Shown: positions 8,684-16,708 of the stretch, one piece after another | Position numbering within the stretch: position 1 is the stretch's first letter | How the letters are laid out: every line of letters starts with the position of its first letter | Program-made: the position numbers and the translations under genes | NCBI RefSeq assembly: GCF_007830455.1 | Contig: NZ_VLLB01000004.1 | Coordinates: 1-64,000, forward strand | Reading direction: 5' to 3' | Origin: Pseudoduganella lurida | GTDB lineage: Bacteria; Pseudomonadota; Gammaproteobacteria; Burkholderiales; Burkholderiaceae_D | DNA length: 64,000 nt | Notes under the pieces: generated by a model | Databases searched by the model: none | Seen by the model: the letters and a program-made list of their open reading frames with translations, nothing else | What the model was told of the DNA's origin: nothing

Positions 8684-9233
8684 TCAGATCACCCAACGCA
8701 TCATCAAGAACAACGCGATCGTCGCGGACGACTGGACCCTGCTGCGCCTGGAAGAAGGCGCGGAAGCAGCCACCGTCGCCGTCCCGGCCGGCAAGGCCAT
8801 CGTGCCGCTGAAGGTATGGCAGGCGCAGAAGGGGGCTCTTGCCGCCCGCGCCGACATCGGCGTGTGGCTGGCCTCCGACGAGCGTCCCGAAGAGCTGAAG
8901 GGCGACCTCGACAAATTTGGCGTCATCGCCGTGGACTTCCCCAAGTTCACCGATGGCCGCGGCTACTCGATCGCCTACAACCTGCGCATGCGCCTCGGCT
9001 ACCGCGGCGAGCTGCGCGCGATCGGCGACGTGCTGCGCGACCAGCTGTTCCAGATGAAGCGCACCGGCTTCGACGCCTACGCGCCGCGCCCGGACCGCAG
9101 CATCGAGGATGCGCTGAAGGGGCTCACCGTGTTCTCGGAAACCTACCAGGCCTCCGTGGACGACCGCCTGCCGCTGTTCCGCCGCCACGCACGCACTGCG
9201 GGCGCACCGGTGTCCGGCGACGGCGCGAACTGA
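8670..9233 (+). CDS. DUF934 protein of the sulfite reductase operon
   Basis: 187-residue cytoplasmic protein matching the DUF934 family (PF06073-type), seen by its conserved middle FGVIAVDFPKFTDGRGYS and the following LRMRLGYRGELRAIGDVLRDQL. The family is almost always found directly after a single-polypeptide sulfite reductase in proteobacteria that lack CysJ. A role in electron delivery or assembly of CysI has been supposed but is unproven. It overlaps the end of cysI by 14 bases from the ATG at 8670. A second ATG at 8676 is better spaced from the AGGAGAGG sequence. Confidence 0.85.
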   Translation: MNMPDQITQRIIKNNAIVADDWTLLRLEEGAEAATVAVPAGKAIVPLKVWQAQKGALAARADIGVWLASDERPEELKGDLDKFGVIAVDFPKFTDGRGYSIAYNLRMRLGYRGELRAIGDVLRDQLFQMKRTGFDAYAPRPDRSIEDALKGLTVFSETYQASVDDRLPLFRRHARTAGAPVSGDGAN

Positions 9234-9244
9234 GAAAGGCAGCA

Positions 9245-9961
9245 ATGAGCAAGCTCGATTCTCTCGTCGCGGCCACCAGGGATACCCTGGCGCTGATCGC
9301 ACGCGAGTACACGCCCGCCGTCTTTGCCTCCAGCCTCGCCGCCGAGGACATGGTCCTCACGGATCTGATCCTGAAGGACCGGCTCCCGATCGGCATCTTC
9401 TCGCTGGAGACGGGCCGACTGCACAAGGAAACGCTGGCGATGCTGGACCGCGTGAAGGAACACTACGGCTACGACATCGCGCTGTACCGCCCGCAGCAGG
9501 ACGCCGTGGAAGGCTACATCGCGCAGAACGGCCTGAACGCGTTCTACGACAGCGTGGACATGCGCCGCGAGTGCTGCCGCATCCGCAAGGTCGAACCGCT
9601 GGGCCGCGCACTGGCCGGCAACAAGGCCTGGATCACGGGCCAGCGCCGCGCGCAGTCGAACACCCGCAACACGCTGGCCGTGCACGAGGACGATCCGGCG
9701 CACCTGATGGACAAGTTCAACCCGCTGGCCGACTGGCTTGAGGCAGACGTATGGGACTACCTGCGCGCCAACGACGTGCCGGTCAATGCGCTGCATGCGC
9801 AGGGCTTCCCGTCGATCGGCTGCGAACCGTGCACCCGCGCGATCGAGCCGGGCGAGGACGTGCGTGCCGGCCGCTGGTGGTGGGAAAACCCGGAGTCGAA
9901 GGAATGCGGCCTGCACGTCGTGGACGGCAAGCTCATACGAATCAAATCAGTGGCCGCGTAA
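9245..9961 (+). CDS. cysH: adenylyl-sulfate (APS) reductase
   Basis: 238-residue reductase of the PAPS/APS reductase family, which makes sulfite from activated sulfate using thioredoxin. Besides the catalytic Cys221 (KECGLH) it has the two Cys pairs Cys110-Cys111 (RECC) and Cys193/Cys196 (GCEPC) that bind the [4Fe-4S] cluster of the APS-specific class. The substrate is therefore probably APS. This agrees with the absence of a cysC kinase in the operon. Start: ATG at 9245, 11 bases after the upstream stop, preceded by GAAAGG. Confidence 0.92.
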   Translation: MSKLDSLVAATRDTLALIAREYTPAVFASSLAAEDMVLTDLILKDRLPIGIFSLETGRLHKETLAMLDRVKEHYGYDIALYRPQQDAVEGYIAQNGLNAFYDSVDMRRECCRIRKVEPLGRALAGNKAWITGQRRAQSNTRNTLAVHEDDPAHLMDKFNPLADWLEADVWDYLRANDVPVNALHAQGFPSIGCEPCTRAIEPGEDVRAGRWWWENPESKECGLHVVDGKLIRIKSVAA

Positions 9962-9983
9962 GCGCCCTACCGAAAGCACACAC

Positions 9984-10922
9984 ATGAATGCACTGGCAGA
10001 AAACCGGACCACGGGTCTGGACGTCAACGCGCGCCATCTCGACGCGCTGGAATCGGAAGCGATCCACATCCTGCGCGAAGTGGCGGCCGAATGCAGCAAC
10101 CCGGCCCTGCTCTTCTCGGGCGGCAAGGACTCGGTGGTGCTGCTGCGCCTCGCCGAGAAGGCTTTCCGGCCCGGCAAATTCCCCTTCCCGCTGGTGCACA
10201 TCGACACCGGCCACAACTTCCCGGAAGTGATCACCTTCCGCGACGCCCGCGTGGCGGAACTGGGCGAGCGCCTGATCGTGGGCTCCGTCGAAGAGTCGAT
10301 CAAAAAAGGCACCGTACGGCTGCGCAATCCGCTGACGGATTCGCGCAATGCCGCGCAGGCCGTCACGCTGTTGGAAACCATCGCCGAACACGGCTTCGAT
10401 GCCTGCATCGGCGGTGCGCGACGCGACGAAGAGAAGGCCCGCGCCAAGGAACGCATCTTCTCGTTCCGCGACGAGTTCGGCCAGTGGGACCCGAAGGCGC
10501 AGCGCCCGGAACTGTGGGACCTGTATAACACCCGCGTGCATCCGGGCGAGAACATGCGCGTGTTCCCGATCTCGAACTGGACGGAGCTGGACGTGTGGCA
10601 GTACATCGCCCGCGAGCAGTTGGCCCTGCCGCCGATCTACTTCGCACACGAACGGCAGGTCATCCCGCGCAACGGCCTGCTGGTGCCGCTGACCGATATC
10701 ACGCCGCCGCGCGAAGGCGAGGAAGTGCAGACCCAGGTGGTGCGCTTCCGCACCGTCGGCGATATTTCGTGCACCTGCCCGGTGTCGTCCAGCGCGGCCG
10801 ACGTGGAGGCGATCATTGCCGAAACGGCCGTGACGCAGGTGACGGAACGGGGCGCGACGCGGATGGATGACCAGACCTCCGAAGCCTCGATGGAAAAACG
10901 CAAGAAAGCCGGATACTTCTGA
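9984..10922 (+). CDS. cysD: sulfate adenylyltransferase subunit 2
   Basis: 312-residue catalytic subunit of ATP sulfurylase; makes APS from sulfate and ATP in complex with CysN. The PP-loop SGGKDSVVLLRL begins at about residue 45, and the family C-terminus (EKRKKAGYF) is present. The ATG at 9984 gives the standard N-terminus. The stop overlaps the cysN start by one base (TGATG), a translational coupling that fits the obligate CysDN complex. Confidence 0.95.
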   Translation: MNALAENRTTGLDVNARHLDALESEAIHILREVAAECSNPALLFSGGKDSVVLLRLAEKAFRPGKFPFPLVHIDTGHNFPEVITFRDARVAELGERLIVGSVEESIKKGTVRLRNPLTDSRNAAQAVTLLETIAEHGFDACIGGARRDEEKARAKERIFSFRDEFGQWDPKAQRPELWDLYNTRVHPGENMRVFPISNWTELDVWQYIAREQLALPPIYFAHERQVIPRNGLLVPLTDITPPREGEEVQTQVVRFRTVGDISCTCPVSSSAADVEAIIAETAVTQVTERGATRMDDQTSEASMEKRKKAGYF

Positions 10923-12232
10923 TGAACGCACTCAACGAAAACCTGTCCCAGCGGGGCCTGCTCCGCTTCATCACCGCCGGCTCCGTCGACGACGGCAAGA
11001 GCACGCTGATCGGCCGCCTGCTGTTCGACAGCAAGGGCATCTTTGCCGACCAGCTGGCCGCCGTCTCGCGCGCCAAGCACAAACGCACCGTAGGCGACAC
11101 GATCGATCTCTCGCTGCTGACGGACGGCCTGGAAGCGGAACGCGAACAGGGCATCACGATCGACGTGGCCTACCGCTACTTCGCCACGCCGAAGCGCAAG
11201 TTCATCATCGCCGACACGCCGGGCCACGAGCAGTACACGCGCAACATGGTGACCGGCGCCTCGACGGCCGATGCCGTCATCATCCTGGTGGACGTGTCGA
11301 AGGTGAAGCTGCGCGAGGACGGTGGCGTGGATCTTCTCATCCAGACGAAACGCCACTCGACCATTGCCCACCTGCTGCAGATCGAGCACGTGGTCGTGGC
11401 CGTCAACAAGATGGACCTGGTGAACTACGACCAGGACGTGTACGACCGCATCGTCAAGGCCTACCAGGCTTTCGCGCAGTCGCTGGGCCTGAAGGACATC
11501 ACGCCGATCCCGCTGTCCGCCCTGACCGGCGACAACGTGGTGGAGCGCAGCGAGAAAATGGGCTGGTACCAGGGCCCGACCCTGATCGAGCTGCTGGAAA
11601 ACCTGTCGGTGTACGACGAGTCGCATGCCTCGCCGTTCCGCTTCCCGGTGCAGCTGGTGGCCCGTCACAACGGCCATGAAGCGAACGACTTCCGCGGCTA
11701 CATGGGCCGCATCGAGGCGGGCCAGGTCTCCGTGGGCGACAAGCTGGTGGTGCAGCCTTCCGGCCATACGGCCACCGTGAAGGACATCGTCACCTTCGAC
11801 GGTTCGCTGCAGACTGCCAGCAGCGGCCAGTCCGTGACGATCGTGCTGAACGAATACGTGGACGTGTCGCGCGGCGACGTGCTGGCCTCCAGCGACCAGC
11901 CGGCCACGCTGCTCAAGCAGGTCAGCGCCGATGTCTGCTGGCTGTCCGAGGAACCGCTGGACCTGCGCCGCAAGTACTGGCTGAAGCACGGCACGCGCCA
12001 GACCGCGGCGAAGATCACCAAGATCGAGTCGATCCTTGACATCAATACGCAGCAGCGTCACGATGCCGAGGCGCTGAAGCTGAACGACGTGGCCCGCCTG
12101 GGACTGACGGTGCAGCAGCCGCTGGCCGCCGATGCCTATGCCGACATCCGTGCGACCGGCGCCTTCATCCTGATCGATGAAGTCACGCACCAGACCGTCG
12201 CGGCGGGCATGATCCGTCTCGGCGAAGCATAG
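10922..12232 (+). CDS. cysN: sulfate adenylyltransferase subunit 1 (GTPase)
   Basis: 436-residue translation-factor-like GTPase that drives sulfate adenylation by CysD through GTP hydrolysis. G1 is GSVDDGKS (20-27), G3 DTPGHEQY, G4 NKMD. Two beta-barrel domains follow. The protein ends after these domains and carries no CysC (APS kinase) fusion, which agrees with direct reduction of APS by CysH. Confidence 0.95.
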   Translation: MNALNENLSQRGLLRFITAGSVDDGKSTLIGRLLFDSKGIFADQLAAVSRAKHKRTVGDTIDLSLLTDGLEAEREQGITIDVAYRYFATPKRKFIIADTPGHEQYTRNMVTGASTADAVIILVDVSKVKLREDGGVDLLIQTKRHSTIAHLLQIEHVVVAVNKMDLVNYDQDVYDRIVKAYQAFAQSLGLKDITPIPLSALTGDNVVERSEKMGWYQGPTLIELLENLSVYDESHASPFRFPVQLVARHNGHEANDFRGYMGRIEAGQVSVGDKLVVQPSGHTATVKDIVTFDGSLQTASSGQSVTIVLNEYVDVSRGDVLASSDQPATLLKQVSADVCWLSEEPLDLRRKYWLKHGTRQTAAKITKIESILDINTQQRHDAEALKLNDVARLGLTVQQPLAADAYADIRATGAFILIDEVTHQTVAAGMIRLGEA

Positions 12233-12261
12233 CAAGTCCTCTAGCCAGCCGGGAGTTTCGT

Positions 12262-12981
12262 TTGCCAGCAGTTGGAAAAGTTTTTCTGGTCGGCGCCGGT
12301 CCCGGCGCCCGCGACCTGATCACCGTGCGCGGCGCGCGCCTGCTGGGCGAGGCGGACGTGGTGCTCTACGATGCGCTGGTCACGCCGGAGATGCTGGAAC
12401 TGTGCGCGCAGGCCGTGCTGATCCCGGTCGGCAAGCGCGCCGGCCAGCGCTCCGCCGCGCAGGAACACATCAATGCCCAGCTGGTCGACTGCGCGCGGCA
12501 GTATGCGCGCGTGGTGCGCCTGAAAGGGGGCGATCCGATGCTGTTCGGCCGGGCGGACGAAGAGCTGACGGCGCTGGAAGCGGCCGGCATCGACGTGGAA
12601 GTGGTGCCCGGTATCACGACGGCCGTTGCCGCGGCCGCCGCGGCGCGCCAGCCGCTCACCAAACGGGGCGTGGCGCGCAGCGTGGCCTTCTTCACCTCGA
12701 GTACCGCGCCCGGCGAAGACGACCTGGCCGCCATCCCTTCCACCGACACGCTGGTGCAGTACATGGGCGGCCGAGAAGCGATCGCCACCGCGCAGCGCCT
12801 GCTCGCCCAGGGCCGCCGGCCCGAAACGCCGGTGCTGGTGCTGGAAAACGTCAGCCGTCCCGACGAGCGCATCGCCCGCATCACGCTGGCGCAGCTGGCG
12901 CTCGGCCTGGACACGCCGCACGGTCCCGTGCTGGTGATGCTGGGCGAAGCCATGGCGGCACGCGCGCAGCAGCCCACCTGA
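12262..12981 (+). CDS. cobA: uroporphyrinogen-III C-methyltransferase
   Basis: 239-residue SAM-dependent methyltransferase (CobA/SUMT). It has VFLVGAGPGARDLIT at the N-terminus, VVRLKGGDPMLFGR in the middle and VVPGITTAVAAAA: the family's diagnostic motifs. It converts uroporphyrinogen III to precorrin-2 for sirohaem, the cofactor of CysI. The N-terminal dehydrogenase/ferrochelatase part of CysG is missing, so those steps need another enzyme (see the CbiX-type gene at 15153). Start is a TTG at 12262, 7 bases after GGGAG; no upstream ATG fits. Last gene of the cys operon. Confidence 0.92.
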   Translation: MPAVGKVFLVGAGPGARDLITVRGARLLGEADVVLYDALVTPEMLELCAQAVLIPVGKRAGQRSAAQEHINAQLVDCARQYARVVRLKGGDPMLFGRADEELTALEAAGIDVEVVPGITTAVAAAAAARQPLTKRGVARSVAFFTSSTAPGEDDLAAIPSTDTLVQYMGGREAIATAQRLLAQGRRPETPVLVLENVSRPDERIARITLAQLALGLDTPHGPVLVMLGEAMAARAQQPT

Positions 12982-13070
12982 CCTTTGCCTGCCAAGCCGG
13001 GCATGTCTACTGCTGAGTAGCCGGCGCCGGCGTTGCCGGATTGCTCCTATAATGGCGCGCTCCAGAACCG

Positions 13071-13565
13071 ATGAATGCCATGCGCGCCGACCCCGACAAT
13101 CTTGCCGAACCCGCCTCCGATGCCGACCTGCCGGAAGATGGCGACTTCTCCGACATGCTGAGCGAAATGCGCATCGTGCTGCCCGGTGCGCAGATGCTCA
13201 CGGCGTTCCTGATCATCCTGCCCTTCAACGGCGGCTTCCGCCACATCGTGCAGTCGGAAAAATACGTTTTCCTGGCCACCTTCTTCTTTGCCCTGTCCAG
13301 CCTGATCCTGCTCTCGGCACCGGCCGTGCAGCACCGCATGATGCGGCCGCTGCAGGACCGCGAGCGCTTCAAGCATTTCGCCACGCAGCAGATCGTGGCC
13401 GGCTCGTTCGCGCTCGGCATCGCCCTGGTGCTGGGCACCAACCTCGTCATCTCCGAGGTCTTCGGCCTCACCATCGGCCTGGTGGCGGCCGGCGTGATCG
13501 GCCTGCTGCTGCTGGTCGTCTGGTGGCTGCTGCCGCTGTGGCTGAAGCGGAACACGCCGATCTAG
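13071..13565 (+). CDS. DUF6328 membrane protein
   Basis: 164-residue membrane protein with an acidic N-terminus (about 1-38) and four hydrophobic segments (about 41-57, 66-84, 108-128, 132-155). The motif LPGAQMLTAFLIILPFNGGF with a conserved F..L...ERYVFL-like stretch matches the DUF6328 family, whose function is unknown. A TATAAT hexamer at 13048-13053 would give a leader of only about 10 bases. ATGs at 13071 and 13080 are both possible starts, and neither has a Shine-Dalgarno sequence. Confidence 0.7.
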   Translation: MNAMRADPDNLAEPASDADLPEDGDFSDMLSEMRIVLPGAQMLTAFLIILPFNGGFRHIVQSEKYVFLATFFFALSSLILLSAPAVQHRMMRPLQDRERFKHFATQQIVAGSFALGIALVLGTNLVISEVFGLTIGLVAAGVIGLLLLVVWWLLPLWLKRNTPI

Positions 13566-13604
13566 GCACTGCTAGAATGGCGCCTTTGAGCATTCGAGGG
13601 CAGC

Positions 13605-14366
13605 ATGGGACAAGCACACGACGTACTGGAACGGGCACGCGCCGCACGGCTGGAAGGCCGCCACGAGGACGCGCTGCGCGACCACCTCTGGTTCCATGAG
13701 AACGCACTGGCCGTGGAACCGGGCATGGCGGGCGTGCGCCTGTCGTTCGCGCTGCGCGACTGGATCTACCTGGCGGAGAAGTTCCCGCTGGCGCGCCGCG
13801 CGCTGCAGGGCCTGCGCGACCGCGACACGGCACGCCTGCTGGAGGGCGACGGCAGCCGTAGCGGCGGCGCGCGCGATCTGTTCCGCGACATCGCCGCCAT
13901 CAACGGCGCGCTGGGCGAGGAGCGCGCCACGCACGAGCTGTTCGAACGGCTCGACCTGCAAGCGCCGGCACTCGCGCAGCAATGTGCCGACCTGGCACTG
14001 CCCGCACTGGCCGCGGCGGAAGACTTCGCACTGGCACGCCGCTATCTGGGCGATCCGGCAGCGCGCGTGGCCAACCTGGCTGCGAACCTGAACGGCTACA
14101 CCGAAGAGCTGGTCCGCTCGGGGAACACGTCATCGGCCCCGGCCCTGCTGTCGTTCGTGCTGAACTACGCGAAGGAAGTGCGGCTGGTCGTGGAGATCCT
14201 GCACCGCCAGGGCGAGGAAGAAAGCGCGGCGCAGGTTTCGCGGGCCGCGCTGGAAGAGCTGAAATCCGATGCGCTGCGCGATGCCGTGCAGCGCGAATTC
14301 GATACACCGGGTGCCACGATCGCCGCGATGGTGGCACATGCCCGGGCCAACGTTACGGAGCATTGA
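13605..14366 (+). CDS. uncharacterised helical repeat-like protein (paralogue A)
   Basis: 253-residue, Ala/Arg/Glu-rich protein with no signal peptide or membrane segment, probably all-helical. The N-terminus (DVLERARAARLEGRHEDALRD) looks like a tetratricopeptide helix pair, but the rest does not keep the consensus. It is related to the next gene: FRDIAAINGALGEERATHELFERL here matches FPDIASLNHALGDSRSTYEVF there, and both end in an LNYAKEV / LSNYVTDV helix and a closing recharging helix. Stop and next start overlap by one base. Function unknown. Confidence 0.6.
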   Translation: MGQAHDVLERARAARLEGRHEDALRDHLWFHENALAVEPGMAGVRLSFALRDWIYLAEKFPLARRALQGLRDRDTARLLEGDGSRSGGARDLFRDIAAINGALGEERATHELFERLDLQAPALAQQCADLALPALAAAEDFALARRYLGDPAARVANLAANLNGYTEELVRSGNTSSAPALLSFVLNYAKEVRLVVEILHRQGEEESAAQVSRAALEELKSDALRDAVQREFDTPGATIAAMVAHARANVTEH

Positions 14367-15196
14367 TGGACGAGCGCTTCATCGCGGCAGCCAGGGCCCA
14401 GGAGTGCGGCGATCATGCGGCAGCACTGCGCATCCTGCGCGCGATCGAAGCGGACGAGCGGGCCGCCAGTCCGGGGCTGGCACCGCCTTCGTTCGGCCTG
14501 CTGTTCCAGTGGGGCCAGCTGGCCAAGGAACATGCGCCTGCCTACCGCACCCTGGCGGCGCTGCGCGACGAACATGTGGCACGCCTGAAAGCGGGCGACA
14601 TCCACTCCGGCCAGCCCGATTTCGCCGGCCATCCCCGCTCGCGCTTCCCCGACATCGCGTCGCTCAACCACGCGCTGGGCGACTCCCGTTCGACCTATGA
14701 GGTCTTCGTCTACATGGCGGGGGCGCTGCCGGACGAGGCGCGGCGTGAAGCGTCATCGCGCGCCATTGAACCGATCGTCGAACAGGGCGACTTCGAGCTC
14801 GCCGCACGCTACCTGCCGGAGCCGGCACGCTGGATCCAGCACCTGAACGAGGAGGCCCGCGAAGGCCTGGCAGCCTTGCAACCGGTTTTCTCGCCGCAGT
14901 GGAGTGAGCAGCCGTTACCGGCGCGCCCCGGGCGGGCGGCCATGCAGCTGTCGGCAACGCTGTCGAATTACGTGACCGATGTACGGCACCGCGCGGCAAT
15001 CCTGGCAGGGCTGGGCCGCCATGCCGAAGCGGCACAGGCACGTGCCGATGGCCTGGCCGGCATCGAATCGGACCAACTGCGCGTCCTGGCCGCGCTCGAC
15101 CTGGCCGAACCCGGCACGATCAGCCGCCGCATGGTCGACTGGGAGATGCGGGTCATGCCGCGGGATGCAGCGACCCCACGCAGTAATCCGCAATAG
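14366..15196 (+). CDS. uncharacterised helical repeat-like protein (paralogue B)
   Basis: 276-residue soluble protein, a diverged paralogue of the upstream gene (shared pattern F-DIA--N-ALG--R-TYE-F and a common C-terminal helix region). The N-terminus (FIAAARAQECGDHAAALRILRAIE) is again TPR-like. Translationally coupled through TGATG-type overlap. Its last 44 bases overlap, tail to tail, with the convergent CbiX-type gene. No catalytic motif was found; a scaffold or protein-interaction role is only a guess. Confidence 0.6.
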   Translation: MDERFIAAARAQECGDHAAALRILRAIEADERAASPGLAPPSFGLLFQWGQLAKEHAPAYRTLAALRDEHVARLKAGDIHSGQPDFAGHPRSRFPDIASLNHALGDSRSTYEVFVYMAGALPDEARREASSRAIEPIVEQGDFELAARYLPEPARWIQHLNEEAREGLAALQPVFSPQWSEQPLPARPGRAAMQLSATLSNYVTDVRHRAAILAGLGRHAEAAQARADGLAGIESDQLRVLAALDLAEPGTISRRMVDWEMRVMPRDAATPRSNPQ

Positions 15197-15545
15197 CGGC
15201 CAGCACGGCGGCATTCTCCCCTACCGCTTCCACCACCTCGATGGTGAGCTGCGGCAGATCGGCGCGCAGCTGCTCGATCATGAGGGGCAGGTCGCGCAGC
15301 ACATGGCCGCCCTGCCCCAGGAAGACGGGCACCACGGTCAGTTCCGTCACGCCCCGTGCCACCAGCGCGGCCGCATGGGCCGGCAAGCGCGGCTCCATCA
15401 ATTCCAGGAAGGCCAGCGACACGTCCACGCCCGGCTGGCGTGCGGCGACGAGGTCGCGCAGCCGTTCGAACGGCGCGGCCCAGCTGGCAGCGCGGGCGCC
15501 GTGCGCAAACAGCACCAGGGCACGGGTAGTCAGAACAGTCGCCAT
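15153..15545 (-). CDS. cbiX: small CbiX/SirB-type sirohydrochlorin chelatase
   Basis: 130-residue single-domain chelatase (CbiX-short class). Seen: LVLFAHGAR with the metal-binding His near the N-terminus and VVPVFLGQGGHVLRDLP with the second His. Such proteins insert Co2+ or Fe2+ into sirohydrochlorin. Because the window encodes CobA but no CysG ferrochelatase, this enzyme may complete sirohaem for CysI. Its ATG overlaps the lptG stop (one base), so it is co-transcribed with the LPS exporter genes. Its 3' end overlaps the convergent gene by 44 bases. Confidence 0.82.
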   Translation of the reverse strand: MATVLTTRALVLFAHGARAASWAAPFERLRDLVAARQPGVDVSLAFLELMEPRLPAHAAALVARGVTELTVVPVFLGQGGHVLRDLPLMIEQLRADLPQLTIEVVEAVGENAAVLAAIADYCVGSLHPAA

Positions 15546-16708
15546 CAGTGTCGCTCCACCCAGGCCAGCGCGCCGATCGCCAGCGCCAGGAAAATCAGGC
15601 TCGGCATCACCGCGATCACGTACGCGGGCAAGGTCGACAGCACGCCCACGTGCGAGAACAGCGTGTTCACCAGCAGGAAGCTTACACCGATCATGATGCC
15701 GATGAAGATCTTCAGGCTCACGCCGCCGCTGCGCGTGTGCAGGTAGGCGAACGGCAGCGCCAGCGCCATCAGCACGAAGATCGCCAGCGGGTCGATCAGC
15801 TTCTTCCAGAACGCGATCTTGAAGCGTTCCGTGCCCTGGCGGTTCTCCTGCAGGTGGCGGGTGTAGACCGCGAGTTCGTTGGCCGACATGCGTTCCGGAT
15901 CGGAGCCGGACACGGACAGGATCTTCGGCGTGATCTCGGAGACCAGGTCCTTCGTCTTGTACTGCTGCGTGGCGATCGCGCCGCTCTCCTGCGCGAAGTT
16001 GTTCTGCAGTGTCGCCTCGCCCTTGAGCAGCGCCGGATTGGTGAAGCGGTTTTCCGTCACCTCTTCCAGCCGCCACACGTTGTTGCCCTGGTAGGTGCCG
16101 CTCTTGGCGACCGTGAGCGTGCGCAGGCGGTAGCTGTTGTCGAACTCGTAGAGCTTCACGTCCACCAGGCTGCTGTCCGGCCGCACCTGGCGCACATTGA
16201 AGAAGCGCGTGCCCTGCACCGTGCCGGTCAGGCCGTCGCTCTTGATGATGTCCTTCGTCCACAGGCCGGAGCGGAACTCGGAGGACACAGTGGTGCCGCG
16301 CCCCGTCAGGTGCAGGCGCTCGGCCAGCAGCGCCGTGCGGGGTGCAATCAGCTCGCCGAAGATGAAGGTGATGACGACGAACAGGATGCCGGTCTTGAAC
16401 AGCATCCAGCCGGCGGTGCGGGTCGACATCCCGGCCGCGCGCATGATGGTGAATTCGGACGACGAGGCAAACTGCGCCATCGTGTAGATCGTGCCGATCA
16501 GCGCGGCGACGGGCATCACCTCGTACACGTGCTGCGGGATCATCACCACCACGTAGAACAGCGCATCGATGAACTCGTAGCCATTGCGGCCCACGGACTT
16601 CAGTTCGCTCGTCAGGTCCATGAAGGCCGTCAGGCCGAGGAAGGCCAGCAGCACCAGGCCGACGGCCTGCGTGATGGAGACGGTGAAGTAACGCTGGAGG
16701 ACGTTCAT
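15545..16708 (-). CDS. lptG: LPS export permease LptG
   Basis: 387-residue inner-membrane subunit of the LptB2FGC transporter that extracts lipopolysaccharide for delivery to the outer membrane. Start MNVLQRYFTVSITQAVGLVLLAFLGL and the first two membrane segments, a large periplasmic jelly-roll domain (about 130-270), then four C-terminal membrane segments ending WVERH are all typical. It overlaps the lptF stop by 4 bases (ATGA). Confidence 0.93.
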   Translation of the reverse strand: MNVLQRYFTVSITQAVGLVLLAFLGLTAFMDLTSELKSVGRNGYEFIDALFYVVVMIPQHVYEVMPVAALIGTIYTMAQFASSSEFTIMRAAGMSTRTAGWMLFKTGILFVVITFIFGELIAPRTALLAERLHLTGRGTTVSSEFRSGLWTKDIIKSDGLTGTVQGTRFFNVRQVRPDSSLVDVKLYEFDNSYRLRTLTVAKSGTYQGNNVWRLEEVTENRFTNPALLKGEATLQNNFAQESGAIATQQYKTKDLVSEITPKILSVSGSDPERMSANELAVYTRHLQENRQGTERFKIAFWKKLIDPLAIFVLMALALPFAYLHTRSGGVSLKIFIGIMIGVSFLLVNTLFSHVGVLSTLPAYVIAVMPSLIFLALAIGALAWVERH

